The notes beneath the pieces are model-generated. The model had not been told where the DNA came from, did not search any database, and saw only the letters and a list, made by a program, of their open reading frames with translations. DNA of 64,000 nt. Origin: Novosphingobium kunmingense. GTDB taxonomy: Bacteria > Pseudomonadota > Alphaproteobacteria > Sphingomonadales > Sphingomonadaceae. This document shows positions 25,917-35,006 of this stretch, in pieces. The stretch is from assembly GCF_002813245.1 (NCBI RefSeq), contig NZ_PHUF01000002.1:1116001-1180000 (forward strand), written 5' to 3'. The first letter of the stretch is position 1. Every line of letters starts with the position of its first letter. The position numbers and the translations under genes are program-made.

Positions 25917-26420
25917 TCAGCCTGCCTTGGCCGCCACCAGCTCGACCTGGAAGACCAGGTCCGCGCCCGCCGGGATCGGCCCGGTGCCCTTGTCGCCGTA
26001 GCCGAGCCTGGCCGGGATGCAGAGGCGTACGATCGCGCCCTGGTTCATCAGCGTCAGGCCTTCGGAAAAGCCCGGGATCACGCCCTTCATCGGGAACGAG
26101 GCGTCCATGCCCTGGTCGAACACTTCGCCGCCGAGGGCAAGGTAGCCGATGTAATGGACCGTCACCGTCGCATCGCCCACCGGCTTGGGCCCGGTCGCCG
26201 CCCGCAGCACCCGGTAACCGAGGCCCGAGGGCGTGGTCGCGTTGCAGAGGCGCTGCGGTACCGGAATGATCTGCTTGAGCGGCAGGGGAATGATCTGCGG
26301 CACCGGCGCGGTCGCCGGACGGCGCACGGGCTTGGCGGTGGTCTGAGCCGGAACGGCGAGCGCGCAAAGCGTCAGGGCGGACAGGGCGAGGCGGGCGGAG
26401 GAAGCGATCCGGTTGGTCAT
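25917..26420 (-). CDS. FKBP-type peptidyl-prolyl cis-trans isomerase, exported
   Basis: Protein of 167 residues with a cleavable signal (LALSALTLCALAVPAQTTA). The FKBP core follows: GDATVTVHYIGYLALGGEVFDQG, FPMKGVIPGFSEGLTLMNQGAIVRLCIPARLGYGDKGTGPIPAGADLVFQVELV. The usual active-site aromatic and the VIPG segment are present. It assists folding of exported proteins in the periplasm. It lies upstream of the M16 peptidase on the same strand and diverges from nfuA. Confidence 0.93.
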   Translation of the reverse strand: MTNRIASSARLALSALTLCALAVPAQTTAKPVRRPATAPVPQIIPLPLKQIIPVPQRLCNATTPSGLGYRVLRAATGPKPVGDATVTVHYIGYLALGGEVFDQGMDASFPMKGVIPGFSEGLTLMNQGAIVRLCIPARLGYGDKGTGPIPAGADLVFQVELVAAKAG

Positions 26421-26469
26421 GGGGGGGCCTATAGGGCGGACCGGGGGCGCTGACCAGCGGGCTTGACCC

Positions 26470-26497
26470 TTGACCCGCCCCGCCCGCCCCCTACATG
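26470..26497 (+). promoter_or_regulatory. Candidate promoter giving a near-leaderless nfuA mRNA
   Basis: TTGACC (26470-26475) is followed after a 16-base C-rich spacer by TACATG (26492-26497). A start about 7 bases downstream would leave fewer than five bases before the ATG at 26508. No Shine-Dalgarno sequence is visible there. A second TTGACC sits at 26463. Confidence 0.4.
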
Positions 26498-26507
26498 GCT
26501 AGACATC

Positions 26508-27080
26508 ATGTTCATTGAAACCGAAACCACGCCCAACCCCGCCACGCTCAAGTTTCTGCCCGGGCAGGAGGTGATGCCTGCGGGCACGCGCGAGTTTCGC
26601 AGCGACGAGGACGCCGCCGCCTCGCCGCTGGCCGCCACGCTGTTCGATCTGGGAGACGTGACGGGCGTGTTCTACGGCCGCGACTTCATTTCGGTGACGG
26701 CGGCCCCAGGGGTCGAATGGTCGGCGCTCAAGCCGCAGGTGATCGGCCTGCTGCTGGATCACTTCGTCACTGGCGCGCCGCTGTTCCATGCCGCCAGCGC
26801 AAGCTTTGCCGTGCCGGACGAAGACGAGGATTTCGGCGACGACCCCGAACTGGCCGATATCGTCGCGCAGATCCGGGAACTCATCGAAACGCGCGTGCGG
26901 CCGGCCGTGGCCAACGACGGCGGCGACATCATCTACCGCGGGTTCCGCGAAGGCGTGGTCTATCTCACCATGCAGGGCGCCTGCTCGGGCTGCCCCTCGT
27001 CCACCGCGACGCTCAAGAACGGCATCGAAAGCCTGCTCAAGCACTATGTGCCCGAAGTGATCGAGGTCCGCGCCGCTTGA
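26508..27080 (+). CDS. nfuA: Fe-S cluster carrier NfuA-like protein
   Basis: Protein of 190 residues. Residues 1-88 form the Nfu N-terminal domain ([19 protein letters not shown]). The C-terminal NifU-like domain has [11 protein letters not shown] and the cluster-binding CSGCPSS (Cys159, Cys162). A dimer holds one [4Fe-4S] cluster and delivers it to target enzymes. The ATG at 26508 matches the conserved N-terminus; an earlier in-frame start is not supported. It heads a run of same-strand genes through mucR. Confidence 0.95.
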   Translation: MFIETETTPNPATLKFLPGQEVMPAGTREFRSDEDAAASPLAATLFDLGDVTGVFYGRDFISVTAAPGVEWSALKPQVIGLLLDHFVTGAPLFHAASASFAVPDEDEDFGDDPELADIVAQIRELIETRVRPAVANDGGDIIYRGFREGVVYLTMQGACSGCPSSTATLKNGIESLLKHYVPEVIEVRAA

Positions 27081-27132
27081 GGCAAGGCCACGTTCTCCAG
27101 ACCACTCCCGATACCCACAACAAGGATCGCCC

Positions 27133-27726
27133 ATGTCCCAGCCGCTCGATGACGCCGCGCTCGACCAGTTGTTCCGCACCGCACGGACCTACAACGGATA
27201 CCTCGACACGCCCGTCGGCAACGAGCAGCTCTTCGCGATCTGGGATCTGATGAAGATGGGGCCGACCAGCGCCAACATGCTTCCGGCCCGGATGGTGTGG
27301 TGCACCAGTGCGGAGGCGAAGGAGAAGCTTGCCCAGTTCTGCCTTCCCGCCAACGCCGAAAAGGTCCGTCAGGCACCGGTTACGGTGATCATTGGCATGG
27401 ACATCGACTACCACGAGAACCTGCCCTGGCTGTTCCCGCACACCGATGCCAAGGCCTGGTTCGATGGCAACCTGCCGCTGCGCGAAGTAAGCGCGATGCG
27501 CAACTCCTCGCTCCAGGGCGCCTATTTCATCCTCGCCGCGCGCGCGCTCGGCCTCGATACCGGCCCGATGTCGGGGTTCAACAACGAGGCGGTCGACAAG
27601 GCGTTCTTTGCCGATACGCCCGCGGTCAAGTCGAACTTCATCTCGACGCTCGGCTATGGCGATCCCTCGACGATCTTCGAGCGCAGCCCGCGCCCCGATT
27701 TCGAGGTCTTCAACCGCATCGCCTGA
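27133..27726 (+). CDS. Nitroreductase-family malonic semialdehyde reductase (RutE/HadB-like)
   Basis: FMN-dependent reductase of 197 residues. Family blocks seen are [16 protein letters not shown] near the N-terminus, [63 protein letters not shown] and a C-terminal [14 protein letters not shown]. These match RutE, which reduces malonic semialdehyde in pyrimidine breakdown. No other rut gene is present, so a general aldehyde or nitro-compound reduction role is equally possible. It lies between nfuA and tsaB on the same strand. Confidence 0.88.
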   Translation: MSQPLDDAALDQLFRTARTYNGYLDTPVGNEQLFAIWDLMKMGPTSANMLPARMVWCTSAEAKEKLAQFCLPANAEKVRQAPVTVIIGMDIDYHENLPWLFPHTDAKAWFDGNLPLREVSAMRNSSLQGAYFILAARALGLDTGPMSGFNNEAVDKAFFADTPAVKSNFISTLGYGDPSTIFERSPRPDFEVFNRIA

Positions 27727-27744
27727 CCCGCTATCACCGCCACC

Positions 27745-28365
27745 GTGCGCACTCTGGTTATCGACTGCGCGACCGAAGCCTGTTCGGTCGCCGTGCTGGA
27801 CGGCACCGCCCTTGTCGGCGGCGAATGCCGGCGGCTGGGACGCGGCCATGCCGAAGCGCTGGTGCCGATGATCGGCGCCCTGCCCCACGGCGGCCGCGCG
27901 CAGCGGATCGCCGTGGCGCTGGGTCCGGGCAGCTTCACCGGCGTGCGGGTGGGCCTGGCCGCCGCGCGGGCGCTGGCATTTGCCTGGAACGCCGAACTGA
28001 CCGGCTATCCCACCCTCGCGCTGATCGCCGCCATGGCCCGCGCGGAGGTCGGCCCCCGACCGGTGACCGTCGCGACGACAGGCGGCCACGGCGAATGGTT
28101 CGTCGAACGCTTCGCCGCCGATGGCCTCTCGCTGGCCCCTCTCGCCTCCCTGCCGCCCACCGAAGCCGCGGCCCTGGCCGATAGCGACGTGGTGGCCGGC
28201 AGCCAGGCCGAGGCGCTGGTCGCGCTGCGCGGGACCGGAACGGCTCTGCCGATCTGGCCGGATGCCCGCGCCTTCGCCGCCCTGCCGGCCTTCGCGCTAA
28301 GGCCGGATACGGCGCCGCTCTACGGGCGCGCGCCCGATGCGCGCCTTCCTGCGCCAGCAGCATGA
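27745..28365 (+). CDS. tsaB: tRNA threonylcarbamoyladenosine biosynthesis protein TsaB
   Basis: Protein of 206 residues starting at GTG 27745. The N-terminus MRTLVIDCATEACSVAVLDG is the actin-like ATPase fold of TsaB. The family segment ALGPGSFTGVRVGLAAARALAFAW follows. TsaB bridges TsaD and TsaE in making t6A37 on ANN-decoding tRNAs. Its stop overlaps the RimI start by 4 nt, a pairing common across proteobacteria. Confidence 0.95.
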   Translation: MRTLVIDCATEACSVAVLDGTALVGGECRRLGRGHAEALVPMIGALPHGGRAQRIAVALGPGSFTGVRVGLAAARALAFAWNAELTGYPTLALIAAMARAEVGPRPVTVATTGGHGEWFVERFAADGLSLAPLASLPPTEAAALADSDVVAGSQAEALVALRGTGTALPIWPDARAFAALPAFALRPDTAPLYGRAPDARLPAPAA

Positions 28366-28823
28366 TCGGGCCCAACGACGACCTCGACCGGATCATGGCG
28401 GTGATGGAAGCCGCCTTCGACCCCGCCTTCGGCGAGGCCTGGAGTCGCCGCCAGGTGGAGGACGCGCTGCTGATCGGCAACTGCCACTACGGCCTGCTCG
28501 ACACCTTCGGCGATGCCTTGCGCGAAGACGCCGAAGCGGCCGGATTCTTCCTTTCGCGCCACGGCTATGAGGAGGAGGAGCTGCTGCTTCTCGCGGTCGA
28601 TCCTCGTTTTCGTCGCCGCGGTGTCGGGCGCGCGCTGCTCGAGCAATTCGCCAGCCAGAGCCGCGAACGCGGGGCCAAACGGCTTCTTCTTGAAATGCGC
28701 CGCGGCAACCCGGCGGAAATACTCTATCGTGACTTTGGCTTTGTCCCGATCGGCGAGCGAATTGACTATTATCGCTTCTCCGATGGCACGCGCACGGACG
28801 CGATAACGTTCGCCTTGGGTTGA
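28362..28823 (+). CDS. rimI: Ribosomal-protein S18 alanine N-acetyltransferase RimI-like GNAT
   Basis: GNAT acetyltransferase of 153 residues. The acetyl-CoA loop is seen in LLAVDPRFRRRGVGRALLEQFASQSRERGAKRLLLEMR (R-R-G-V-G-R core). The C-terminal AEILYRDFGFVPIGERIDYY matches RimI. The position after tsaB supports the rimI name, although the protein acetylated in alphaproteobacteria has not been settled. Ends in an 170-bp gap before mucR. Confidence 0.9.
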   Translation: MIGPNDDLDRIMAVMEAAFDPAFGEAWSRRQVEDALLIGNCHYGLLDTFGDALREDAEAAGFFLSRHGYEEEELLLLAVDPRFRRRGVGRALLEQFASQSRERGAKRLLLEMRRGNPAEILYRDFGFVPIGERIDYYRFSDGTRTDAITFALG

Positions 28824-28920
28824 CGTTTGCACCGGCGCCAAGCCGGCTAGTCTTCAAGCCCATTGCCCCACCACCGTTTCCGCTTGGCTTGCGGTTGCAA
28901 AGTGCTACACAACTAATCGA

Positions 28921-28945
28921 CCCAAAAGATCTGCGACCTTTTGGG
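28921..28945. promoter_or_regulatory. 8-bp perfect inverted repeat upstream of mucR
   Basis: CCCAAAAG (28921-28928) and CTTTTGGG (28938-28945) flank a 9-base spacer, 49 bp before the mucR ATG. The following TAATTATG is the most AT-rich stretch nearby. It may be an operator (MucR/Ros proteins often repress their own genes) or the tail of the tsaB-rimI transcript. No U-run follows, which favours a DNA-binding role. Confidence 0.45.
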
Positions 28946-28993
28946 TAATTATGAACCAAAAAACCGGTAGAAACAAAAGGAAGGGGTCGGATC

Positions 28994-29434
28994 ATGGAAG
29001 AAAGCCAGACCGATACGCGCGAAATGCTAATCACTCTGACATCGGACATTGTCGCCGCCCATGTCAGCAACAACAGCGTCTCCGCAGACGAAGTCGCCTC
29101 GCTCATCAACAGCGTCTACGGCGCACTGGCCGGCCTCGGCGGAAGTGCCCCGGTGGAAGAAAAGGCGCCCGAACCGGCCGTCTCGGTACGTTCGTCGGTA
29201 AAGCCCGACTACATCGTCTGCCTTGAAGACGGCAAGAAGCTCAAGATGCTCAAGCGTCATCTGATGACGCACTACAACCTCACGCCGGAACAGTATCGGG
29301 CGCGGTGGAACCTGCCCGCCGACTATCCGATGGTTGCCCCCAACTATGCCGAAAAGCGCCGCGATCTCGCGGTCAAGATCGGCCTGGGTCGCAAGCCCGG
29401 GCAGAAGCGCGGGCGCAAGCCCAAGGCAGCGTGA
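28994..29434 (+). CDS. mucR: MucR/Ros-family zinc-finger transcriptional regulator
   Basis: Regulator of 146 residues. The prokaryotic zinc finger spans about residues 70-110, with Cys76, Asp79, His89 and His93 in YIVCLEDGKKLKMLKRHLMTHY as likely ligands (a C-D-H-H set). LTPEQYRARWNLPADYPMVAPNYAEKRRDLA follows, then a basic Lys/Arg tail. MucR proteins act as H-NS-like silencers and cell-cycle or surface-polysaccharide regulators in alphaproteobacteria. A strong GGAAGGGG ribosome site precedes the ATG. The gene is monocistronic, with a terminator downstream. Confidence 0.95.
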   Translation: MEESQTDTREMLITLTSDIVAAHVSNNSVSADEVASLINSVYGALAGLGGSAPVEEKAPEPAVSVRSSVKPDYIVCLEDGKKLKMLKRHLMTHYNLTPEQYRARWNLPADYPMVAPNYAEKRRDLAVKIGLGRKPGQKRGRKPKAA

Positions 29435-29474
29435 TCGCCGCGGGACGGATTGCCCCGTCCCGCCATTGAAGAAT

Positions 29475-29511
29475 CGTCCCGCGGCTCTATGCTTTGCGGG
29501 ACGTTTCTTTT
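29475..29511 (+). terminator. Intrinsic terminator after mucR
   Basis: CGTCCCGC (29475-29482) pairs perfectly with GCGGGACG (29496-29503) across a 13-base loop, then TTTCTTTT follows. A second, smaller GGGACGG/CCGTCCC hairpin lies just upstream at about 29442-29462. Confidence 0.78.
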
Positions 29512-29540
29512 GAGGGCCCTGCCCCCTCGCGGAGTTTGAA

Positions 29541-29963
29541 TTGCACCAGGCCATCGACATCGAAGCCCTCTGCGCCCAGCGCGGCCTCAGGATCACCGAG
29601 CAGCGCCGCGTGATCGCCAAGGTGCTGTCGGAATCGACCGACCACCCCGACGTCGAAGCCCTCCACGAGCGGGCCTCGGCCATCGATCCCAAGATCTCGA
29701 TCGCCACGGTGTACCGCACGGTGCGCCTGTTCGAGGAAGCCGGCATTCTCGACCGGCACGACTTCGGTGACGGCCGCGCCCGATACGAAGCCGCGCCCGA
29801 GGCGCACCACGACCACCTGATCGACGTCGAAAGCGGCAAGGTGATCGAATTCGTCGATCCCGAACTGGAAGCGCTGCAGCGCCAGATCGCCGAAAAGCTG
29901 GGCTACCGGTTGGTCGACCACCGCATGGAACTGTTCGGGGTGCGGCTCGGCCGCGAGGGCTAG
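29541..29963 (+). CDS. fur: Fur-family metalloregulator, cysteine-free (Mur/Irr-like)
   Basis: Protein of 140 residues beginning at TTG 29541, with GGAG six bases upstream. The winged helix is seen in LRITEQRRVIAKVLSESTDHPDVEALHERA and ISIATVYRTVRLFEEAGI. The metal-sensing part has AHHDHLIDVESGKVIEFVDPELE, where classical Fur would carry a CxxC; here the cysteines are replaced. Alphaproteobacterial Fur homologues of this kind often respond to manganese (Mur). It probably controls iron or manganese uptake genes. It starts 107 bp after mucR and is followed closely by plsC. Confidence 0.88.
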   Translation: MHQAIDIEALCAQRGLRITEQRRVIAKVLSESTDHPDVEALHERASAIDPKISIATVYRTVRLFEEAGILDRHDFGDGRARYEAAPEAHHDHLIDVESGKVIEFVDPELEALQRQIAEKLGYRLVDHRMELFGVRLGREG

Positions 29964-29989
29964 GCCCCGCCTTGGTCGCCGCGCTCGCC

Positions 29990-30733
29990 ATGCCGCGCCA
30001 GCTCTCGCTGGGGGCCTGGGCTCGGGTGGCGCTGCGGCTTGCGGCCATGGCCGGCCTGCTCGCCGCCTGCATCCCGCTTTACTACGCCTGGAAGCTGCTG
30101 CGGATCGCCAACCCCTGGCCGCGCCTGTTCCTCGGCACGGTGTCGCGCATTGCCGGCGTGCGGATCACGGTCACCGGCCCGCGCCCGGTCGGCCCCACCT
30201 TCCTTCTCGCCAACCACGTCAGCTGGATCGACATCCCGGCGCTCAGCAGAGTGACTGGCAGCGCCTTCGTCGGGCATGATGGCCTCGCCTCGATGCCCGT
30301 ACTCGAATGGCTGTGCCGGATGAACGACACGGTGTTCATCGCGAGGCACGATCGCGCCAGCGTGGCCCGGCAGGTCCAGCAGGTGCGCGAGGCCCTGGCC
30401 GAGATGCACGCGCTGACGATCTTTCCCGAAGGCACGACCAGCGACGGCACCGGCCTGCTGCCGTTCAAGAGCTCGCTGCTGTCGGCCTTCGAGCCCCTGC
30501 CCGAAGGCATTGCCGTGCAGCCGGTCCTGCTCGACTACGGCCCCGAAGCCGCTCGGATCGCCTGGGTCGGCGAGGAGCACGGGCTCGACAATTTCCTGCG
30601 CGTGCTGGCGCGCCGCCGTCCGGTTCGCCTCACCGTGGCGTTCCAGCACCCGCTCAGCGGCGACCAGCTCGCCAGCCGAAAGACCATCGCCGCCAGCGGG
30701 CGCGAGGCGCTGGCCGCGGCGCTTTCCCGATAG
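29990..30733 (+). CDS. plsC: 1-acyl-sn-glycerol-3-phosphate acyltransferase (PlsC family)
   Basis: Membrane-bound acyltransferase of 247 residues from ATG 29990; a TTG at 29972 would add six residues. An N-terminal membrane span ([20 protein letters not shown]) precedes the NHVSWID motif (HX4D catalytic pair), then [20 protein letters not shown], the second substrate-binding block. It makes phosphatidic acid from lysophosphatidic acid. It starts 26 bp after the Fur gene and ends 41 bp before miaB, a common sphingomonad order. Confidence 0.92.
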   Translation: MPRQLSLGAWARVALRLAAMAGLLAACIPLYYAWKLLRIANPWPRLFLGTVSRIAGVRITVTGPRPVGPTFLLANHVSWIDIPALSRVTGSAFVGHDGLASMPVLEWLCRMNDTVFIARHDRASVARQVQQVREALAEMHALTIFPEGTTSDGTGLLPFKSSLLSAFEPLPEGIAVQPVLLDYGPEAARIAWVGEEHGLDNFLRVLARRRPVRLTVAFQHPLSGDQLASRKTIAASGREALAAALSR

Positions 30734-30774
30734 CGCTTCAAATCCGGGCCGTTTTGCCCTATCGGGCGCGTCCC

Positions 30775-32133
30775 ATGAAGCCTACCCCGCCCCCCCGGAC
30801 CTACCGCGTCAAGAGCTTCGGCTGCCAGATGAACGTCTATGACGGCGAACGCATGGCCGAACTGCTTGGCCAGCAGGGCATCCAGCCCGCGTCCGAGGGC
30901 GAAGAGGCCGATCTTGTCGTGCTCAACACCTGCCACATCCGCGAAAAGGCAGCGGAGAAGGTCTATTCCGATATCGGCCGCCTGCGCCGCGAGGATGGCA
31001 CCGCCCCGCTGATCGCGGTGGCTGGCTGCGTTGCCCAGGCCGAGGGCGAGGAAATCATGGCCCGCGCGCCCGCCGTGTCGATGGTCGTCGGACCGCAGGC
31101 CTATCACCGGCTGCCCGGCATGATCGCCGAGGCGGTGGAAGGGCGCCGCTCGGTCGACACCGACATGCCGGCCGAAACCAAGTTCGATGCCCTGCCGGCG
31201 CGACGCAAGGTCGGCCCCAGCGCCTTCCTCACGGTGCAGGAAGGCTGCGACAAGTTCTGCACCTATTGCGTCGTCCCTTATACGCGAGGTGCCGAAATAT
31301 CGCGTCCGTTCAACGATCTGATCGAAGAAGCGAAGAAGCTGGTAGATGCCGGTGCGCGCGAGATCACGCTGCTTGGCCAGAACGTCAACGCCTGGCGCGA
31401 CGAGGCCGGTCACGGACTTGAGAAACTGGTCGAGGAACTGGCCTCGATCGATGCTCTGGCGCGGATCCGCTATACCACCAGCCATCCCAACGACATGACC
31501 GAAGGGCTGATTGCCGCGCACCGCGACATCGACAAGCTGATGCCCTTCTTGCACCTGCCGGTCCAGGCCGGGAACGACCGGGTGCTGAAAGCGATGAACC
31601 GCAGCCACAGCGCCGACAGCTACCTGCGCGTACTCGACAAGGTGCGCGCCGCGCGGCCCGATATCGCGCTGTCGGGCGATTTCATCGTCGGCTTCCCGGG
31701 CGAGACCGACGCCGAGTTCAAAGATACGCTGCGCCTGGTCGAGCTGGTCGGCTATGCCCAGTGCTTCAGCTTCAAGTATTCGCCCCGCCCCGGCACTCCC
31801 GCCGCGACGATGGCGGACCAGGTTGCGGTCGGGGTCATGGACGAGCGGCTGCAGCGCCTGCAGGCCGCGCTCAACGCCAGCCAGCTCGCTTTCAACCGGG
31901 CCTCGGTCGGCAAGCGCTGCCAGGTGCTGGTCGAACGGCGCGGCAAGTATGACGGCCAGTGGCTGGGCAAATCGCCATGGCTGCAATCGGTGCATTTCAG
32001 CGGCGATGCCGCGATTGGCGATCTGGTCGAGGTTGATCTGGTCGAAGCCGGCGGCAATTCGCTGGCCGGACGGCTGGCGGGCGCGTCGCCCCGGCCGGAC
32101 CTGACCGACCGGGGCGTTCGCGTCGCTCAGTAG
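30775..32133 (+). CDS. miaB: tRNA-2-methylthio-N6-dimethylallyladenosine synthase MiaB
   Basis: Radical-SAM methylthiotransferase of 452 residues. The N-terminal UPF0004 domain holds cluster ligands Cys17, Cys53 and Cys85. The radical-SAM cluster motif is CDKFCTYC (Cys158, Cys162, Cys165). A TRAM domain follows at the C-terminus ([18 protein letters not shown]). It converts i6A37 to ms2i6A37 in tRNAs reading UNN codons. ATG 30775 matches family N-termini; longer in-frame frames overlap plsC and were rejected. It converges on an RcnB-like gene with a 7-bp overlap. Confidence 0.96.
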   Translation: MKPTPPPRTYRVKSFGCQMNVYDGERMAELLGQQGIQPASEGEEADLVVLNTCHIREKAAEKVYSDIGRLRREDGTAPLIAVAGCVAQAEGEEIMARAPAVSMVVGPQAYHRLPGMIAEAVEGRRSVDTDMPAETKFDALPARRKVGPSAFLTVQEGCDKFCTYCVVPYTRGAEISRPFNDLIEEAKKLVDAGAREITLLGQNVNAWRDEAGHGLEKLVEELASIDALARIRYTTSHPNDMTEGLIAAHRDIDKLMPFLHLPVQAGNDRVLKAMNRSHSADSYLRVLDKVRAARPDIALSGDFIVGFPGETDAEFKDTLRLVELVGYAQCFSFKYSPRPGTPAATMADQVAVGVMDERLQRLQAALNASQLAFNRASVGKRCQVLVERRGKYDGQWLGKSPWLQSVHFSGDAAIGDLVEVDLVEAGGNSLAGRLAGASPRPDLTDRGVRVAQ

Positions 32134-32600
32134 AAGAAGCGGTCGTAGACCCGCAGCACGCGGCCGGACCGCGCGTTGATCAGCAGCACGTCGTTGCCGT
32201 AGCGGACGTAGCGGGTGCCCGCAGCGGCGCGCGGCAGGCGGTAGGTGTAGGGATCGTTGATCCAGTAGCGGTTGCCGTAGAACGCCGGGTTGAGGTTCAC
32301 CCCGACCCGCACCGGAGCGTAGCGATAGCCGCGCGGCGCCGCCCAGGTGCCCTTGCGGAACGCGGACTGGTTCTTCTGGCGATATTCGCGCCAGTCTTCG
32401 CGATATTCGCGCTTGTCCTCGCGCAGTTCCTGGCGGTCTTCGCGCGCTTCCTGCCAGTCGCTGCGGCGCACATCCTGGCGCACCTCGCGCTGGCCCTGGC
32501 GGATTTCCTGGCGGCCGTTGCGCAGTTCGGCGGTCTGGGCCGAAGCAAGCGTGGGGACAAGCGCCGTGGCGGCGACGGCGGCAAGAATGATCTTCCTCAT
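32127..32600 (-). CDS. RcnB-family exported protein with Arg/Glu/Gln-rich repeat region
   Basis: Protein of 157 residues with a signal peptide ([19 protein letters not shown]). Residues about 26-76 are a charged helix of short repeats such as [21 protein letters not shown]. The C-terminal part, [24 protein letters not shown] and later [21 protein letters not shown], matches the RcnB-type domain. RcnB limits nickel/cobalt efflux in E. coli, but sphingomonad versions are mostly uncharacterised and often multicopy. The repeat helix may be a coiled coil. It diverges from phoH across 265 bp. Confidence 0.8.
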   Translation of the reverse strand: MRKIILAAVAATALVPTLASAQTAELRNGRQEIRQGQREVRQDVRRSDWQEAREDRQELREDKREYREDWREYRQKNQSAFRKGTWAAPRGYRYAPVRVGVNLNPAFYGNRYWINDPYTYRLPRAAAGTRYVRYGNDVLLINARSGRVLRVYDRFFY

Positions 32601-32865
32601 GAGCGATACTCCATCTGCAATTGCCAGAGCGTGGCGACGGGGACAGATTTGCGCCGAGCTGGCTGAACCGAGCAGAACCGCACGGTTCAGAAATCGGACA
32701 TTTTGGTCACAGTGTGTCGCAAGATGTCCTGCGGTGCGTCCGGCTGCCCGTTTTTCCACCGCTGCGAATGTCCGGCTTGCTTGCAAGGCAGCCGATGGGC
32801 CCTATCTTTCGAATCAGGGCCGTGCCCTTGCGGTCCGCAATGCAAAGGAGTGCTCGCACAGCCTT

Positions 32866-33888
32866 ATGGCTCGCAAACCTGCCCGCGCCTGGCACGAGGC
32901 GCCGACCCGTTCCGCCCCCCCGACCAAGGCTCGCGCGGAACTCGAATTCGAAGAAGCCACCATGCTGGGTGCGCTGTTCGGGCAGTTCGACGCCAATCTT
33001 GTGCTGATCGAGAACCGTCTTGGCGTGTTCATATCCGCCCGCGGCAACCGCGTGGTGATCGAGGGGCCGGAAGACAACGTGGCCCGCGCCCGCGACGTGC
33101 TGCGCACCATGCACCAGCGACTGATGCGCGGCGACGAACTCGATCCCGGTGCGGTCGAATCGATCATCCTGATGTCGGCCGAACCGACGCTCGAAGGCAT
33201 CGTTTCGGGCGATGACGGCGCTCCGCCGATCATGATCCGCACGCGCAAGAAGACGATCGTTCCGCGCAGCGCCACCCAGATCGAATACATGCGCGCGCTG
33301 GCCAGCAAGGACGTGATCTTCGCGCTGGGGCCGGCCGGGACCGGCAAGACCTATGTCGCGGTCGCCCAGGCCGTGTCGCAGCTCATCACCGGCTCGGTCC
33401 AGCGGCTCATCCTGTCCCGCCCGGCGGTCGAGGCGGGCGAGCGCCTCGGCTTCCTTCCCGGCGACATGAAGGAAAAGGTCGATCCCTATCTGCGGCCGCT
33501 CTACGACGCGCTCTACGATTGCATGCCGCCCGAGCAGGTAGAACGCCGCATCGCCTCGGGCGAGATCGAGATCGCGCCGATCGCCTTCATGCGCGGCCGC
33601 ACCCTGGCCGATGCCTTCGTCATCCTCGATGAGGCGCAGAACACCACGCGCGAACAGATGAAGATGTTCCTGACCCGCTTCGGCATGAACAGCCGCATGG
33701 TGGTCTGCGGCGATCCAAAGCAGGTCGACATCCCTGGCGGTCCGGGCATGAGCGGGCTCAACGACGCGGTCGGCCGGCTGGAAGGGGTCGACGGCATTGC
33801 CATCACGCGCTTCAGCGTGGCCGACGTGGTGCGCCACCCGATCGTCGGGCGGATCGTCGAAGCCTATGAGGGCCCGCGCGAGGATTGA
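32866..33888 (+). CDS. phoH: PhoH-like ATPase
   Basis: Protein of 340 residues. An N-terminal nucleic-acid-binding part ([32 protein letters not shown]) precedes the PhoH ATPase with Walker A GPAGTGKT, then [17 protein letters not shown], and Walker B VILDEAQN. PhoH clusters with ybeY and corC and is linked to RNA metabolism. The ATG at 32866 is chosen because upstream frames run into the divergent promoter; AAAGGAG lies 15 bases upstream, rather far. The 265-bp gap before it holds the promoters of both divergent genes and nothing else recognised. Confidence 0.93.
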   Translation: MARKPARAWHEAPTRSAPPTKARAELEFEEATMLGALFGQFDANLVLIENRLGVFISARGNRVVIEGPEDNVARARDVLRTMHQRLMRGDELDPGAVESIILMSAEPTLEGIVSGDDGAPPIMIRTRKKTIVPRSATQIEYMRALASKDVIFALGPAGTGKTYVAVAQAVSQLITGSVQRLILSRPAVEAGERLGFLPGDMKEKVDPYLRPLYDALYDCMPPEQVERRIASGEIEIAPIAFMRGRTLADAFVILDEAQNTTREQMKMFLTRFGMNSRMVVCGDPKQVDIPGGPGMSGLNDAVGRLEGVDGIAITRFSVADVVRHPIVGRIVEAYEGPRED

Positions 33889-33908
33889 CGCCCGCGCCGG
33901 ACGAACCC

Positions 33909-35006
33909 ATGGCCTCCGCTCTCCCCGAAACCCTGCCTCGCTGGACCATCGCGGCCCCGCTGCTCGGGCTTGTCGCCATAGCCGTCGGCACGCCCGCCAA
34001 CGTCGTGCTCGCGGCCCTTGTCGCGGTCGTGCTGATGGCCGCAGTGCTGGCTGCGGTCCACCATGCCGAGGTCATCGCCCATCACCTGGGCGAACCGTTC
34101 GGCACGCTGGTGCTGGCCGTGGCGGTCACCGTGATCGAAGCCTCGCTGATCATATCGCTGATGCTGTCGAACAGCGGGGGCGAGGCGGCGCTGGCCCGCG
34201 ACACGGTCTTTGCCGCGCTGATGATCGTGCTCAACGGCATTGTCGGTATCTGCCTTCTGGCAGGCGGCACCCGCCACCACGAGCAGCAGTTCACCCAGAC
34301 CGGGGTCAGCGCGGGGCTGGCCATGCTGGCGACCCTTGCGATCCTGACGCTGGTCCTGCCCAACTACACGGTCAGCACGCCGGGCCCGTTCTACAACGAT
34401 ATCCAGCTGACCTTCGTCGCGGTCGTGTCGCTGATCATCTACGCCACCTTCGTCCTGGCCCAGACCGTGCGCCACCGCGAATATTTCCTGCCCGACGGCG
34501 CCGTGCTGGTCCCTGAAACGCCCGACCCCGATGATGCCAAGGCGCTCGATACCAGGGCCCTGTCGCTGAGCGGCGGCCTGCTGCTTATCGCGCTGGTCGG
34601 CGTGGTCCTCCTGGCCAAGGCGCTGTCGCCGCTGATCACCGGCTGGGTCGATGCGGCGGGCGCCCCCCGCGCCCTGGTCGGCGTGATCATCGCCGGGCTC
34701 GTGCTGCTGCCCGAAGGGCTGGCCGCCTGGCGCGCGGCGCGGCGCAACCAGCTTCAGACCAGCCTCAACCTGGCGCTGGGATCGGCGCTCGCCACGATCG
34801 CGCTGACCCTGCCCGCCGTCGCGGTCGTGGCGATCATGCTCGGCCTCGACCTGGCGCTGGGCCTTTCGCCGGTGGGCACGGTCATGCTGCTGCTGACGCT
34901 GTTCGTCTCCTCGCTCTCGCTCGGCACCGGGCGCACGACGATCGTGCAGGGCGTGCTGCACCTGGTGCTGCTGGCGACCTTCCTCGTCGTGACCCTGATG
35001 CCATGA
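33909..35006 (+). CDS. chaA: Calcium/sodium:proton antiporter, ChaA/CaCA family
   Basis: Inner-membrane antiporter of 365 residues with about 11 hydrophobic helices. The two family alpha repeats appear as LAVAVTVIEASLIISLML and IIAGLVLLPEGLAAWRAARRNQLQTSLNLALGSALATIALTLP. These match ChaA-type Na+(Ca2+)/H+ exchangers. A TTG at 33885, overlapping the phoH stop, would add eight residues; ATG 33909 is preferred. Its stop overlaps the ybeY start. The gene splits the widespread phoH-ybeY-corC order, which is unusual. Confidence 0.88.
   Translation: MASALPETLPRWTIAAPLLGLVAIAVGTPANVVLAALVAVVLMAAVLAAVHHAEVIAHHLGEPFGTLVLAVAVTVIEASLIISLMLSNSGGEAALARDTVFAALMIVLNGIVGICLLAGGTRHHEQQFTQTGVSAGLAMLATLAILTLVLPNYTVSTPGPFYNDIQLTFVAVVSLIIYATFVLAQTVRHREYFLPDGAVLVPETPDPDDAKALDTRALSLSGGLLLIALVGVVLLAKALSPLITGWVDAAGAPRALVGVIIAGLVLLPEGLAAWRAARRNQLQTSLNLALGSALATIALTLPAVAVVAIMLGLDLALGLSPVGTVMLLLTLFVSSLSLGTGRTTIVQGVLHLVLLATFLVVTLMP

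Noticed and set aside
30307..30774. N-terminal extension of MiaB
   Set aside because: The extension lies inside plsC in another frame and has Arg/Pro-rich non-coding composition.
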